A stretch of 64,000 nt of DNA from CAIWHR01 sp963709525 (GTDB lineage Bacteria; Pseudomonadota; Gammaproteobacteria; Burkholderiales; Casimicrobiaceae). The stretch covers positions 1 to 64,000 of the forward strand of contig CAVPXB010000004.1 of the NCBI GenBank assembly GCA_963709525.1. The letters are read 5' to 3'. The notes below the pieces were generated by a model. That model saw only the letters and a list, made by a program, of their open reading frames with translations, ran no database searches and had not been told where the DNA came from. This document shows positions 8,154-18,455 of this stretch, in pieces. Position 1 is the first letter of the stretch. Each line of letters begins with the position of its first letter. Both the position numbers and the translations under genes were made by a program.

Positions 8154-9185
8154 ATGATCGCCATACCCCGCGACTCCGCGTACGAAAGCTTCGTCGCGCT
8201 TTCGGCGCGCCTGGGTGCCGACTCGCTGCTGGTGCAGGCGGCCGGCGGGAACACCTCGGTCAAGCGCGACGGAGTGCTCTGGATCAAGGCCTCGGGAAAG
8301 TTCCTGCGCGCCGCGACCCGCGAGAACATCTTCGTTCCCGTCGATCTCGCCGGCGTTCGCGCCGGCATCGAGCGCGACGAAGCCGATCCTACCGCCGGGC
8401 GGGTGCTGGGTGACACGCCGTTGCGGCCCTCGATCGAGACCACGCTGCACGCGCTCCTGCCGCAGCGCGTCGTGCTGCATCTGCATTCGGTCAACGCGCT
8501 CGCCTCCGAGGTGCGTGTAGACGGGCAGGCGCAGGTCGCGCAGCGGCTCGAAGGACTGCCTTGGGCGTGGGTCGGCTATCGCCGGCCCGGCCTGCCGCTG
8601 ACGCGCGTGGTGCGCGCGGCGGCCGGCGCGGCGATCTCGGTGCTCGCGCTGGGCAATCACGGCATCGTTGTCGGTGCGGACGACTGCGATGCTGCCGAGG
8701 CCCTGGTGCGTGAGGTCGAGCGACGGCTCGCGCTGCCGGCGCGCGCGGCGCCGCCGGCGGATCCGGCACGACTGGCCGCCGTCGCGTCGGCGATCGGCTA
8801 CCGCCATCCTGCCGACGCGGTGATCGATGCCCTCGCCACCGACGCCGCCTGCCTCGCCCAGGTTCGCGGCGGCGTACTCTATCCCGACCACGTCGTATTT
8901 CTCGGCGGCGAGGCCTGCGTGATCGATGCGCCTGCAACGGCGGCGGCGGCCATTGCCGCGCATCGCGATCATCACGGCGCGCTGCCCGCGTGCGTCCTGG
9001 TCGCGGGTGCGGGCGTTCTCGTCGCGCCCGGGGTGCCGGCCGCCGCCGTGGAAATGCTGCGCTGTCAGGCCGAGGTGCTGCTGCGCGTGCCGGAAGGAGC
9101 CCGCCTGCGCTTTCTGTCGGTGGAGGAGGTCGGCGAATTGCTCAACTGGGACGCCGAGAAGTTTCGTCGCAGCGCGGCGCGTTGA
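8154..9185 (+). CDS. Class II aldolase/adducin-fold protein (long form)
   Basis: This is a 343-residue member of the class II aldolase/adducin superfamily, zinc enzymes that cleave or epimerise sugar phosphates. The glycine/asparagine phosphate motif appears as AAGGNTSVKRDG near residue 28. The zinc-site histidines are in VVLHLHSVNAL near residue 105 and ALGNHGIVVG near residue 168. It is about 120 residues longer than fuculose-phosphate aldolase; the extra C-terminal half is rich in Ala and Val. A similar N-terminal half occurs in bifunctional aldolase/dehydrogenases, but no dehydrogenase follows here. The ATG at 8154 has AAGGGAAGGGGA just upstream. It is divergent from the GntR regulator, so probably inducible; the substrate is unknown. 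Confidence 0.8.
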   Translation: MIAIPRDSAYESFVALSARLGADSLLVQAAGGNTSVKRDGVLWIKASGKFLRAATRENIFVPVDLAGVRAGIERDEADPTAGRVLGDTPLRPSIETTLHALLPQRVVLHLHSVNALASEVRVDGQAQVAQRLEGLPWAWVGYRRPGLPLTRVVRAAAGAAISVLALGNHGIVVGADDCDAAEALVREVERRLALPARAAPPADPARLAAVASAIGYRHPADAVIDALATDAACLAQVRGGVLYPDHVVFLGGEACVIDAPATAAAAIAAHRDHHGALPACVLVAGAGVLVAPGVPAAAVEMLRCQAEVLLRVPEGARLRFLSVEEVGELLNWDAEKFRRSAAR

Positions 9186-9207
9186 CCACTGCTGATTCGA
9201 AGCTCCC

Positions 9208-9273
9208 GTAGGAGCGGCTTCAGCCGCGAATCAAGGTCTCGCCGATACGTTCGCCCCTGAAGGGGCTCCCACA
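9208..9273. repeat. REP-like hairpin pair between convergent genes
   Basis: The unit begins GTAGGAGCGGCTTCAGCCGC, containing a GCGGCT/AGCCGC hairpin, and closes with an opposed CCCCTGAAGGGGCTCCCAC hairpin. This is the well-known REP-type sequence of gamma- and betaproteobacteria. It lies between the aldolase (ending 9185) and the phosphohexomutase (ending 9300) and may act as a two-way terminator. A related copy is at 20166-20217. Confidence 0.75.
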
Positions 9274-9299
9274 AGACAATCAGCCTGCGCGGTGCCGGC

Positions 9300-10694
9300 T
9301 CAAGAAAACGTTGCCGCCGCATCCTCGACCGCTGCGCGCAGCGCCGGATAGGCGCCGACGAAGCGCGCCCGGATCGACGCCAGCGCCGCCGCGTCGCGGC
9401 CCTCCAGGCGCAGCGTGCAGGCAGCGTCGGTGATGGAGCGGCGCGCGAGCAACCAGCCTTCCGGCCAGATCAGCCGTATGCCGTCGATGCGCTCGATCCG
9501 GGCCTCGGGAAAACGCTCGGGCAGCGACGCGATCAGCGCCCCGATCTCGTCGTCGGTGATCCGCAGCCGCAGGTCCGGCGACAGGTGGAACGCGGGCAGC
9601 GCGTCGATGCGCGCGGACAGCGGATCGCTGCCTTCGGCAAGCCAGGCCGCCAGCATCAGCGCGGCGTACAGCGGGTCGTCGTTGCCGTTGAGGGCGCCGA
9701 AGAAATGGTGTCCGGACACTTCGGTGCCGAGGACGGCGCCATGCTCGATGACGGCGCGCTTCATGTAGGCGTGTCCGCTCTTCACGCGCACCGCGCGGCC
9801 GCCTCGCCGCTCGACCGCCCGCTCGAGATGCATCGAGTCCTTGACGTCGAGAATGAACACGTCGCCGGGTCGAAACGCCAGCGGCCCGTCGACCAGCAGC
9901 ATCGCCACCTTTTCCGGGGCGACGGGGCGCCCAAGATCGTCGATGACGGCGAGGCGGTCGCCATCGCCGTCGAAGGCCACGCCCATCGCGGCCCCGACGG
10001 CGCGGGTCGCCTCCGCGAGCGCGGTCAGGTGTTTGGGCACCGCGCAGTCCGGATGGCGGTCGCGGAACTCGGGATCGAGCCGGTCGTGGATCGCGTGCAC
10101 CCTGGCGCCGAGCTCGGAAAGCACCCGCGAGGCGACACCGGATTGGCAGCCGCCGCCGGGATCCACCGCGATGGCGATACCGGCGAGACCGCGTGCCGAC
10201 CACGGCATCATGCGCGCGGCGAGATAGCAGCCAAGCACGCCATCGACGGGATGCCGACTGCCTCCGCCACGCGCTCTTGCCGGCGGGTCGTCGGCGAGCT
10301 CCAGGATGTCATCGGGCGTCGGCGGCAGCCGCCCGTTCATCACCTTGAGGCCGTTCCAATGCGGCGGGCTGTGCGACGCGGTGACGATGGCAACGGCTTG
10401 CGCCGCGAGCGTCTCGCGCGCCCAGTACAGCGCGGGCGTTGGCAACGGTCCCGGCACATCGAACACGCAGGCGCCGCCGGCGACCAGGCCGTCGATCAAC
10501 GCGTTACGCAGCTCGGCGGTCGAAGTACGGCCATCGCCGCCGACGACCACGGTGTTGGCGCCGGTCCCGGCAAACGCCTGCGACGCGATGCGGCCGGCAA
10601 AATTGCGGCCGGCGAGCGCGAACATGGGCGCGCTGACGGAGTCGGGGCAGGGGCCGCGGATGTCGCATTCCCGGATCGCGGGGTGGTCAGCCAT
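9300..10694 (-). CDS. Phosphomannomutase/phosphoglucomutase
   Basis: Alpha-D-phosphohexomutases move phosphate between C1 and C6 of hexoses. The 464-residue protein has all four domains' landmarks: the catalytic serine in TASHSPPHWNG near residue 96, the metal loop FDGDGDRLAV near 230, the sugar-recognition GTEVSGHHFF near 315, and a C-terminal phosphate-binding domain. The motif set fits the AlgC/ManB type used for GDP-mannose or UDP-glucose supply. I start at the ATG at 10694 (MADHPAIRECDIRG), where homology begins, rather than the open frame's earlier start. It overlaps the end of the FGGY kinase by eight bases, so it belongs to the sugar-use operon rather than to a polysaccharide cluster. 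Confidence 0.9.
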   Translation of the reverse strand: MADHPAIRECDIRGPCPDSVSAPMFALAGRNFAGRIASQAFAGTGANTVVVGGDGRTSTAELRNALIDGLVAGGACVFDVPGPLPTPALYWARETLAAQAVAIVTASHSPPHWNGLKVMNGRLPPTPDDILELADDPPARARGGGSRHPVDGVLGCYLAARMMPWSARGLAGIAIAVDPGGGCQSGVASRVLSELGARVHAIHDRLDPEFRDRHPDCAVPKHLTALAEATRAVGAAMGVAFDGDGDRLAVIDDLGRPVAPEKVAMLLVDGPLAFRPGDVFILDVKDSMHLERAVERRGGRAVRVKSGHAYMKRAVIEHGAVLGTEVSGHHFFGALNGNDDPLYAALMLAAWLAEGSDPLSARIDALPAFHLSPDLRLRITDDEIGALIASLPERFPEARIERIDGIRLIWPEGWLLARRSITDAACTLRLEGRDAAALASIRARFVGAYPALRAAVEDAAATFS

Positions 10695-12192
10695 GAATTG
10701 CCTCATTGGTGCGGCGCGCGTGGCACGCCGCCTGGAAAGCACGAAACTGCTCGTCACAGCGGCTGCGGTATTCGGGGCGCGGCTCGCATCGAAACTCGAG
10801 CGTGATCAGGCGCGAAGCCGCCGTCCAATCGCCCTCATACCACGCGTTCATCGCGGCGACGAGCGCGGTCCCGAAACCGGATTCCGGATGCGCGGCCCGG
10901 CACACCGGTCGGCCGAGAAAATCGGCACGCAGCTGCATCCACCGGGGATAGCGGGCGCCCATGCCGGTGGTCCATACCCGACCGTCGCCGGCAGCACCCA
11001 GCGACAGCCGCGACCTCGAAACCCCAGCGCTCGATGGAGGCCAGTCCCTCGAGCGCCGCGCGGTAGCGCGAGGCGCTATCCCGCGCACGCGGGTCGGCGA
11101 AGCCGGCGAAGCCTGGATCGACAAACGGATAGCGCTCGCCGGCGCGCGGCAGCGGGTAGGCAAGCAGGCCGCTGGGCGGGGCGTCGTCGAGGCCGCGCGC
11201 CAGCCGGTCGAGTTCGGCGCCCGGATGCGGCATCGTCGGGCAGCACCTGAAGAGCGATGCCCTCGCCGCCCGCGTTGCCGGCGCCGCCGGGAAGGAATCC
11301 GCCACCAGGATGGCGATGGCAGTACAGTCGGCCTTCGGGGTCGCAGAGCGGCTGCTGTGTGATGAGCTTCCAGACCAGCGTCGTGCCCAGCGTCGTGTTG
11401 GCCTCCCCGAATCTCGATGCTCCCGAGGCAACGGCGGCGGCGGTGCCGTCGGTCATGCCGGCGACGACGCGGCAGCCGCTGCGGCAATCCGGTCGTCGCG
11501 GGCCCGCCGGCACCGCCGAGCACGCCCAATGTCGATCCGGTGGGAACAACGCGCGGCAACTGGTCGCGGTCGATGCCGGCCGCCGCGAGTGCCGGCGACC
11601 AGCCGCGGAGGCATCACGTCGTAGCCGGTCTTGAGGGCGTTCGCCTCGTCGGTGGCGATGTCGCCGGACGCGGCCGCGTCGAGCAGGCGCGCATTGACGA
11701 AATCCGCCTGATGCAGAAAGCGTGCGGCAGCCATGCCGATGGCAGGCGCATGCGTGCGCAGCCAAAGAATTTTCGCCGCCGCATAGGATGCGTTGAACGT
11801 CGTGGCACCCTGCTCGCGCCGCGCGGCCGCTCGTTGAGATGCTGCGCCTCGGCGGTGGCGCGGCCGTCGTTGTACATCAGGCCGGGTCCGAACGGACGCA
11901 ACGCGGGCGTCGACCGCAACGACGGTGCCGGAAGTGGCGTCGACGCAGACCGCGGCGATGCGCGCCGGGTCGCCGCCGCCGGCCGCCAACGCAGCTGGTG
12001 GCGTCGCGCGCGGCGGCCGCCGCCGCATTGCCACCAGAGCGAGGCGTCCTGTTCCCGGCCGGCGCCGACCGCGCGCGGTGCCGGCAGCGCAGCGAACGCC
12101 TGCGCGACGACCCTGCCGCGGGTGTCGAGCACCAGCGCGCGCGCACCCGAGGTCCCGATGTCGATGCCGACGACGAAGGACGAGTGCGCCAT
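10687..12192 (-). pseudogene. FGGY-family carbohydrate kinase, multiply frameshifted
   Basis: The N-terminus MAHSSFVVGIDIGTSGARAL at 12192 is the phosphate-1 motif of FGGY kinases (xylulokinase, gluconokinase, fuculokinase group). The rest of the protein can be followed only by changing frame several times. Recognisable pieces include PPRLVAGT, GGAANPLW-like sequence near 10960, and the end QLRADFLGRPVC then ESGFGTALVAAMNAW. The overall span of about 500 codons is normal for the family, so nothing large is missing, only single-base indels. It could be real decay or a run of sequencing errors. It sits between a class II aldolase and the phosphohexomutase, as expected for a phosphorylate-then-cleave sugar pathway. 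The substrate cannot be inferred. Confidence 0.75.
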
Positions 12193-12834
12193 GATCGCCG
12201 CGCGCGCGCGTAGCCGGGCGCCGGCGGCCAGCAGGCGCGCCAATCGCCGCGACCTGCGCCGTCTCCTCGATCAGTTCGGCGATGTGTTCGGCGGCGAGCA
12301 GCGTGCGGCCCACGCCGATGGCGCCGTGGTTGGCCATCAGCGCCGCGCGCAGTTCGGGATCGCGGAATTCGGCGACGACCTCCTCGGTCCGCTGCGCGCC
12401 GCCGTCCGGCGCCGTCGGTATCAGCGGAATTCGTTTCAGCTTGGCGCGCGCGTGGACCGTCGGCAGCGGCATCTCGCGCCCCGACGACGCCCATGCCGGT
12501 GGCCCACGGCGAATGCAGGTGGACGATGCCGCCGACGTCGTCGCGCACCCGGTAGATGGCGAGATGGAAGCCCATGTCCTTCGACGGCTTGGTGTGACCC
12601 TTGAGGATGTTGCCGTCGAGGTCGACGACCAGCAGGTTGTCTTCGTTGCATTCGGCGAGACCCACGCCGGAAGGCTTGATCACGACCTCGTTGCGGTTGC
12701 CCACGCGGATGCTGATGTTGCCGCCGGTGCCGGTTTGCAGGCCGACGTCGAAGGCGCGACGCGCGATCCTCAAGCAGCTCGTGCGTCGCGGCCTGGGTGA
12801 GGCTGTCGGCGGCATACGGCGTCAACGCGGCCAT
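12193..12834 (-). pseudogene. Class II aldolase, fuculose-phosphate-aldolase-like (frameshifted)
   Basis: About 210 residues of a short class II aldolase can be assembled from three frames: MAALTPYAADSLTQAATHELL, then RIARRAFDVGLQTGTGGNIS and VIKPSGVG, then the zinc-site IVHLHSPWATGMG, and finally MANHGAIGVGRTLLAAEHIA. One extra T near 12775 and one extra G near 12477 would explain the breaks. The exact 3' end is unclear because the sequence runs straight into the kinase start; I place it just before 12193. Its start overlaps the end of the metallo-hydrolase gene at 12822. The zinc-site motifs are intact, which favours a sequencing error over decay. Confidence 0.75.
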
Positions 12835-13592
12835 TGCTGCCCCACGATGCTGCCGTCGTGTCCCGGCAGCACGTGTTCCATCACGCCGCCGGCACGACCC
12901 AGGATGCGGTCGAGGCTGTCGAACACCTGGAAGATGTCGGTATAGCGCCCGATGGGCAGGAATTTCTGCCGCTTGGCGGGGTCGCCGCGCAGGTTGTCGT
13001 AGGTCATCACCGCGTCGCCGGCGATCACGTAGGGGCCGTCGGCGGTTTCGACGGCGACCGACATGCTTCCCGGCGAGTGGCCGGGAGTGAGGAAGGCGCT
13101 GATGCCGGGCAGGATCTCCTGCTCGGCCTCGCCCTTCAGCAGCTGGAACTCGCGACCCTGGAACGGCGGGACCGCGCCGATGATCGGATGCTCGTAGGAG
13201 TGCCAGTACGAAGGGATCGGCGCCATCGCGAATTGCCACTCCTTGTCGTGGCAAGAGAGCGTGGCCTGCGGGAACTGCGGCAGGTTCTGGACGTGATCCC
13301 AGTGCAGGTGGGTGAAGATGATGACGTCGATGTCGGAGGCCTTGAGGCCGAACTTCGGCAGCTGCTCGTGGATCGCCTCGCCCGGCTCCTGCTTGGAGCC
13401 GGCGTGGTGCCATTTGTTGGCGCGTTCGGTGTCGCACATGCCGGTGTCGACCAGCACGTTCTTCTCGCCGCCGGTGATGAGCCAGCACAGCGAGGGCGTC
13501 ATCACCTTCACGCCGTCCATCCGGCAATTGGTGAGACGATTCTGGAAACTTCCGATCCAGCCGGTGTTGATCGCATGGATGGTGAGGCTCAT
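12822..13592 (-). CDS. MBL-fold metallo-hydrolase (lactonase-like)
   Basis: An intact 256-residue metallo-beta-lactamase-fold enzyme. The metal motif is THLHWDH near residue 97, followed by a downstream His in TPGHSPGS near 168 and an Asp in VIAGDAVM near 190, which together form the usual two-metal site. The overall pattern resembles N-acyl-homoserine-lactonase-type proteins, but in a sugar operon it may open a sugar lactone instead. There is no signal peptide, so it is cytoplasmic. It lies 18 bases after the Tm-1-like gene and overlaps the following aldolase by 13 bases, so all of these are probably one transcript. Confidence 0.85.
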   Translation of the reverse strand: MSLTIHAINTGWIGSFQNRLTNCRMDGVKVMTPSLCWLITGGEKNVLVDTGMCDTERANKWHHAGSKQEPGEAIHEQLPKFGLKASDIDVIIFTHLHWDHVQNLPQFPQATLSCHDKEWQFAMAPIPSYWHSYEHPIIGAVPPFQGREFQLLKGEAEQEILPGISAFLTPGHSPGSMSVAVETADGPYVIAGDAVMTYDNLRGDPAKRQKFLPIGRYTDIFQVFDSLDRILGRAGGVMEHVLPGHDGSIVGQQWPR

Positions 13593-13610
13593 GGCGTGTT
13601 GCTCCTGTCG

Positions 13611-14846
13611 TTAGGGATGATCGGGGGTCGTCGCGGCGATCAGCTCGAAGAGCAGGGCGCAGGCGCCGCGAGCGAACACCGGGTCGTTGATGTGCGCGTC
13701 GATCTCGACCACGCGCACCGCGGGCAACAGTCGAGACTTCAATTCGGAAACAAACGCGGCGTCGGCCGCCGGGTCGTCCAGCGCGCCCCCGGGGCGGCCC
13801 TCGGCCGAAAATCCGCGCAAGGGCACGACGAAGGCGGTCGGCCCGGTTGCGGCATTGAGGCGGCCGGCGACGAGTGCGGCGACGCGGCGCATGCCTGCCG
13901 CGTCGATGCGCACGTGCGTGAACGTCGGGCTATGGGCGTAATGCAGGCGGGCGCGGTCGGCCGCGTCGAGGCTTCCGATCGGGCCCCGCGTCACGAAGTC
14001 GAGTCCGCCGGGACAGACCACCTGCGGCATGCCCAGGCGGCCCGCCGTGGTGAGCCGGGCGGGGCCTGCTTTTGCAATGCCGTCGAAGAGTTCGCTCGTC
14101 AGTTCGGCGGTGGTGAGGTCGAGCACGCCGCCGAACATGCGCAACTCGACCCACTCTTCGAAAGCGGCGCCACCGAGGCCGTTGGCGTGAAAGCTCGCGA
14201 GCTCGAAGCCCCGGTCCTCGATCAGGTCGCGCGCCGCGAGAAGCGCGGGCGTGGTGATGCCGATTCCGGTGGCGCCGATCGTGCGTGCCACCGCCTCGCG
14301 GCTGAAGGGCGTCCAGGCGCGCGCCATGCCGTCCATCGCGGCGGCCGCGCTCGCGAGCACGGTGCGCAGCATCGGGTTGAGCCCGAGGATGTCCGCCACC
14401 GAGGGGAAGAAGACGATGTCGCGTCCGTGCAGCAGCGGCCGCACGTCGTAGGGAAGCGTGGAGACGATCAGCTTTGGCAATCCGAATGGCAGCGATCGCA
14501 TCACCTCGGCCCCGACCCAGGTGCCCACGCCACCCCCAAGGCCCATGATGCCGGCGACCTCGCCGCGCTCGACCCAGCCGGCGACCTCGGGTCCGGCGGC
14601 GTCGGCGATGCGGGTCATCGCGGCGACCTTCGAAAGGGTTGCGAGTTCGGCCGCCGGGATGTCGGGTATCCGGATGTCCGCGGCGGCCAGCCCCGGGGGC
14701 AGGCGCCCCGGCGGGCGGATGCCGATGTGCAGCACGCGCGCGGACCAGCCATGCCGGGAAAGCGCCTCGCAGACGTAGGCGAGCTCCGGCCCCTTGGTGT
14801 CGAGAGCGCCGAGTACGGCGATGAACTTTTGTGCGTGCGCCGGCAT
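13611..14846 (-). CDS. Tm-1-like ATP-binding (UPF0261) protein
   Basis: This 411-residue protein belongs to the UPF0261/Tm-1-like family, named for the plant virus-resistance protein Tm-1, whose N-terminal domain binds ATP. Visible family features are the N-terminal FIAVLGALDTKGPELAYV, the glycine-rich IMGLGGGVGTWVGAEVMRSL, and the middle GLDFVTRGPIG segment. The C-terminal third includes PLRGFSAEGRPGGALDDP. The bacterial function is not established; these genes often lie in sugar or sugar-acid operons, as here. I start at the ATG at 14846, where homology begins. It is the first gene of the minus-strand run that continues with the metallo-hydrolase, aldolase, kinase and mutase, facing the transporter operon. 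Confidence 0.85.
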   Translation of the reverse strand: MPAHAQKFIAVLGALDTKGPELAYVCEALSRHGWSARVLHIGIRPPGRLPPGLAAADIRIPDIPAAELATLSKVAAMTRIADAAGPEVAGWVERGEVAGIMGLGGGVGTWVGAEVMRSLPFGLPKLIVSTLPYDVRPLLHGRDIVFFPSVADILGLNPMLRTVLASAAAAMDGMARAWTPFSREAVARTIGATGIGITTPALLAARDLIEDRGFELASFHANGLGGAAFEEWVELRMFGGVLDLTTAELTSELFDGIAKAGPARLTTAGRLGMPQVVCPGGLDFVTRGPIGSLDAADRARLHYAHSPTFTHVRIDAAGMRRVAALVAGRLNAATGPTAFVVPLRGFSAEGRPGGALDDPAADAAFVSELKSRLLPAVRVVEIDAHINDPVFARGACALLFELIAATTPDHP

Positions 14847-14931
14847 GGGATCGGTCGATGGAGCAGCCCGGCCGTCCGGAAGCCCCGGCGGCAAGACCAT
14901 CAGGCGCCAATTTGAACACAAAAAGCTCTGC

Positions 14932-14941
14932 TTGCATACAA
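14932..14941. promoter_or_regulatory. Possible regulator half-site in the divergent gap 14847-15121
   Basis: The gap between the Tm-1-like gene and the membrane protein gene is AT-rich only around 14915-14960, the likely promoter area for both directions. It contains TTGCATACAA, differing by one base from TTGCATATAA found on the minus strand in the GntR/aldolase gap. TTGCAT could instead be a -35 box, with TGCTAG 17 bases on as a poor -10. An AAGGAGAG at about 14970 has no recognisable gene behind it. Confidence 0.3.
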
Positions 14942-15121
14942 AAATAAGAACATGTGCTAGGCTTGCCGCACAAGGAGAGAGGCGCCCGCGATTGCCGCGC
15001 TGCAGGCGCATCGCGGACGGGGTTGGCTCAACCGACGGCAGCTTGGGAAGGCGTATGGCGCACCAAGGCATCGCGATCTTCGAACCCAGGCTGCAGGCCA
15101 TCCTGCGGCATGATTCGGTCC

Positions 15122-15879
15122 ATGGCGCGCAGCGACCCCATGCCTGACTGGTGGCAGACACCCCTCTCGGGCGCGGCCACGCACGCGATCTCGGCCGACG
15201 TCGCGTGGCACGCAAGGCTCATGGTGCTGGCGTGGGGCGTGATGATCCCGGTGGGCGTGCTTTGGGCGCGGTTCTGGAAAGTCTCGCCGGGCCAGGACTG
15301 GCCGCGTCAACTCGATCGCAAGACCTGGTGGAACGCGCATCGCGGCCTGCAGATCACGGGCTTCCTCGTCGCCATCGTTGCGCTGGCGCTGGTGTGGGGT
15401 CGCGTCGCCGCCGGCGCGGTGGCATCCCTGCATCACCGCCTCGGCTGGCTCGTGCTGGCCATAGGCTGCGCGCAGGTCCTGCATGGTTTGGCCCGCGGGA
15501 CCAAGGGCGGCCCGACCGCGACAACGTGCTCCGGCGACCATTTCGACATGACGTTACGACGGGTAGTATTCGAGCGTCTCCACAAGTCGCTCGGGTGGGT
15601 CGTCGTCGCGGCGGCAGTGGCGGCGATACTTTCCGGGCTGTTCGCGGCCGATGCGCCGCGCTGGATGCTCGCACTGCTGCTACTCTGGTGGGGTTTGCTG
15701 GTCGCGGCCTTCGTGCGCTGGCAGCGGGCGGGACGTGCGCTCGACACCTACCAGGCGATCTGGGGGACCGATCCGGCGCTGCCCGGTAACCGGCGGCCGC
15801 CGATCGGCTGGGGCGTGGTGCGCCACCCCGGGACCACGACGAAGGCGCGTGTGAACGGGCAAGACGAGAGGGAGGCAGG

Positions 15880-15883
<4 letters not shown>
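15122..15883 (+). CDS. Cytochrome b561-like integral membrane protein
   Basis: The 253-residue protein has about five hydrophobic helices: around residues 30-50, 75-97, 105-122, 150-170 and 175-195. Paired histidines (WNAHRGLQITGF, ASLHHRLGWLVL, ERLHKSLGWV) are placed like the haem-binding histidines of cytochrome b561 domains. Such proteins pass electrons across the membrane; an N-terminal partner domain is absent here. The start at 15122 is uncertain, and an in-frame ATG at 15140 is equally plausible; neither has a strong ribosome binding site. The stop overlaps the ATG of the ABC ATPase (ATGA), tying it to the sugar transporter operon, an unusual partner. Confidence 0.7.
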
Positions 15884-16962
<1,079 letters not shown>

Positions 16963-16988
16963 CGTGTTCGTTACGAAGGAGAAATGCA

Positions 16989-18332
16989 ATGAAACGACGT
17001 GAACTGATCAAGGCCGGCGGGATCGCCGGCATCCTGGCCGCGGCGCAGTTCCCATTGATCCGCGGCGCCTGGGCGCAGGACCGCTACGCCAAGTACAAGG
17101 GCCAGACGGTCGTGATGAGCGTGGGCGCGCACCCGCACTACGACGCGATGACCAAGATCCTCCCCGACTTCACCGCCGAAACCGGGATCAAGGTCGAGCT
17201 CGACACGATCGCGTTGGGGCGGCTGAAGGAAAAGCAGTTGCTCGAGATGGTCAAGCCGCAGGGCGACTACGACGCGGTCTCCTACATCGTCATGTGGAAG
17301 ACCGAGTATGTGAAGAAGAACCTGATCGTGGAGCTGGAGCCTTATCTCAAGAACACCGCGCTCGCCGACCCGAAGTACGACATCGACGACATCGTCAAGG
17401 GCTACCTGGAGAATATCGGGCTGGTCGGCGGCAAGAAGGCCTACCTGCCCGGGCCGGGAGCGAAGCTCTACGGACTGCCGTACGGGGCGGAGACTTCCGT
17501 TCTCGCCTACCGCAAGGACGTCTTCGACAAGCACGGCTTCAAGCCACCGCAGACCTACGACGAGCTGCAGAAGATCCTCGCGCCGCTCAAGGCCAAGGAA
17601 GGCATCGGCGCACTCACCTCGCGCGGCCAGGCGGGCCACCAGTGCGTCCATGCGTGGCTGTTGCACCTCAATCCGCTCGGTGGGCAGGTGTTCGACGACA
17701 ACTGGAACTCGGTCTTCAACAAGAAGCCGGGCATCGACGCGCTGAAGCTGCTGAAGGAGATCTCCGACACCGGCCCGACGGGTATCCCCGGCTATGGCCA
17801 GGGCGAGATGATCAACGCGTTCCTGCAAGGCCAGGCGTCGATGTATCTCGACTCGATCCTGATCATGGGTCAGGTCAATGACCCGGCGAAGTCGAAGATC
17901 GCCGGCAAGGTCGGCTACGCGCTGCACCCGAAGGGCGTTCGCTACGCATCGCAGTCCGGCGGACTGGGCCTCGCGATCCCGAAGAACGCCAAGAACAAGG
18001 ACGCGTCGTTCCTGCTGCTGCAGTGGCTGACCTCGAAGGCCGGCGACATCAAGGTGACGAAGGTCGGCGGGAACGCCAGCCGCATGTCCACGCTGAACGA
18101 CCCGGACATACTGAAGCAGTACCCTGACTTCGCCATCCTGAAGGAGCAGCTCAAGTACGTCGACCCCGACTGGCGTCCGATCATCGCCGAGTGGGACGAG
18201 ATCAACATCCAGGCGCTGGGCGTCGCCGTGTCCGAGGCGCTGACCGGAAAGAAGGCGCCGCAGGAGGCGCTCGACGGCATCGTGCCCAAGGTGACAGACA
18301 TCATGAAGCGCGGAGGCTATCTCAAGGCCTGA
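16989..18332 (+). CDS. Extracellular sugar-binding protein of the ABC importer
   Basis: The 447-residue periplasmic receptor of the importer, of the solute-binding protein family 1 type. The N-terminus MKRRELIKAGGIAGILAA followed by AWAQ is a signal peptide; the double arginine and hydrophobic stretch suggest the Tat route, with cleavage after AWA near residue 29. The body has the LSxxAHPHYDAM-like start, a PYGAETSVLAYRKDVF strand and a typical GIGALTSRGQAGHQ loop. AAGGAGAAATGC precedes the ATG. The ligand cannot be read from the sequence; by context it is the sugar or polyol handled by the neighbouring aldolase/kinase genes. Confidence 0.92.
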   Translation: MKRRELIKAGGIAGILAAAQFPLIRGAWAQDRYAKYKGQTVVMSVGAHPHYDAMTKILPDFTAETGIKVELDTIALGRLKEKQLLEMVKPQGDYDAVSYIVMWKTEYVKKNLIVELEPYLKNTALADPKYDIDDIVKGYLENIGLVGGKKAYLPGPGAKLYGLPYGAETSVLAYRKDVFDKHGFKPPQTYDELQKILAPLKAKEGIGALTSRGQAGHQCVHAWLLHLNPLGGQVFDDNWNSVFNKKPGIDALKLLKEISDTGPTGIPGYGQGEMINAFLQGQASMYLDSILIMGQVNDPAKSKIAGKVGYALHPKGVRYASQSGGLGLAIPKNAKNKDASFLLLQWLTSKAGDIKVTKVGGNASRMSTLNDPDILKQYPDFAILKEQLKYVDPDWRPIIAEWDEINIQALGVAVSEALTGKKAPQEALDGIVPKVTDIMKRGGYLKA

Positions 18333-18455
18333 CGCCGTTGCCACCCACGGCGGCGCGCGTGGCCCGGTGCTGCGCCGCCGCCGGGATCGATGCGCTCAGC
18401 AGGCCTTCCCGCGCCTGACCCGACCCGACCCGACCTGACCAGGGAGTCGCTCCTC

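Noticed and set aside
14954..15121. N-terminal extension of the b561-like protein or a small gene after AAGGAGAG at about 14970
   Set aside because: The in-frame sequence has no hydrophobic or conserved pattern and the region is a promoter gap; the start at 15122 or 15140 fits the membrane protein better.
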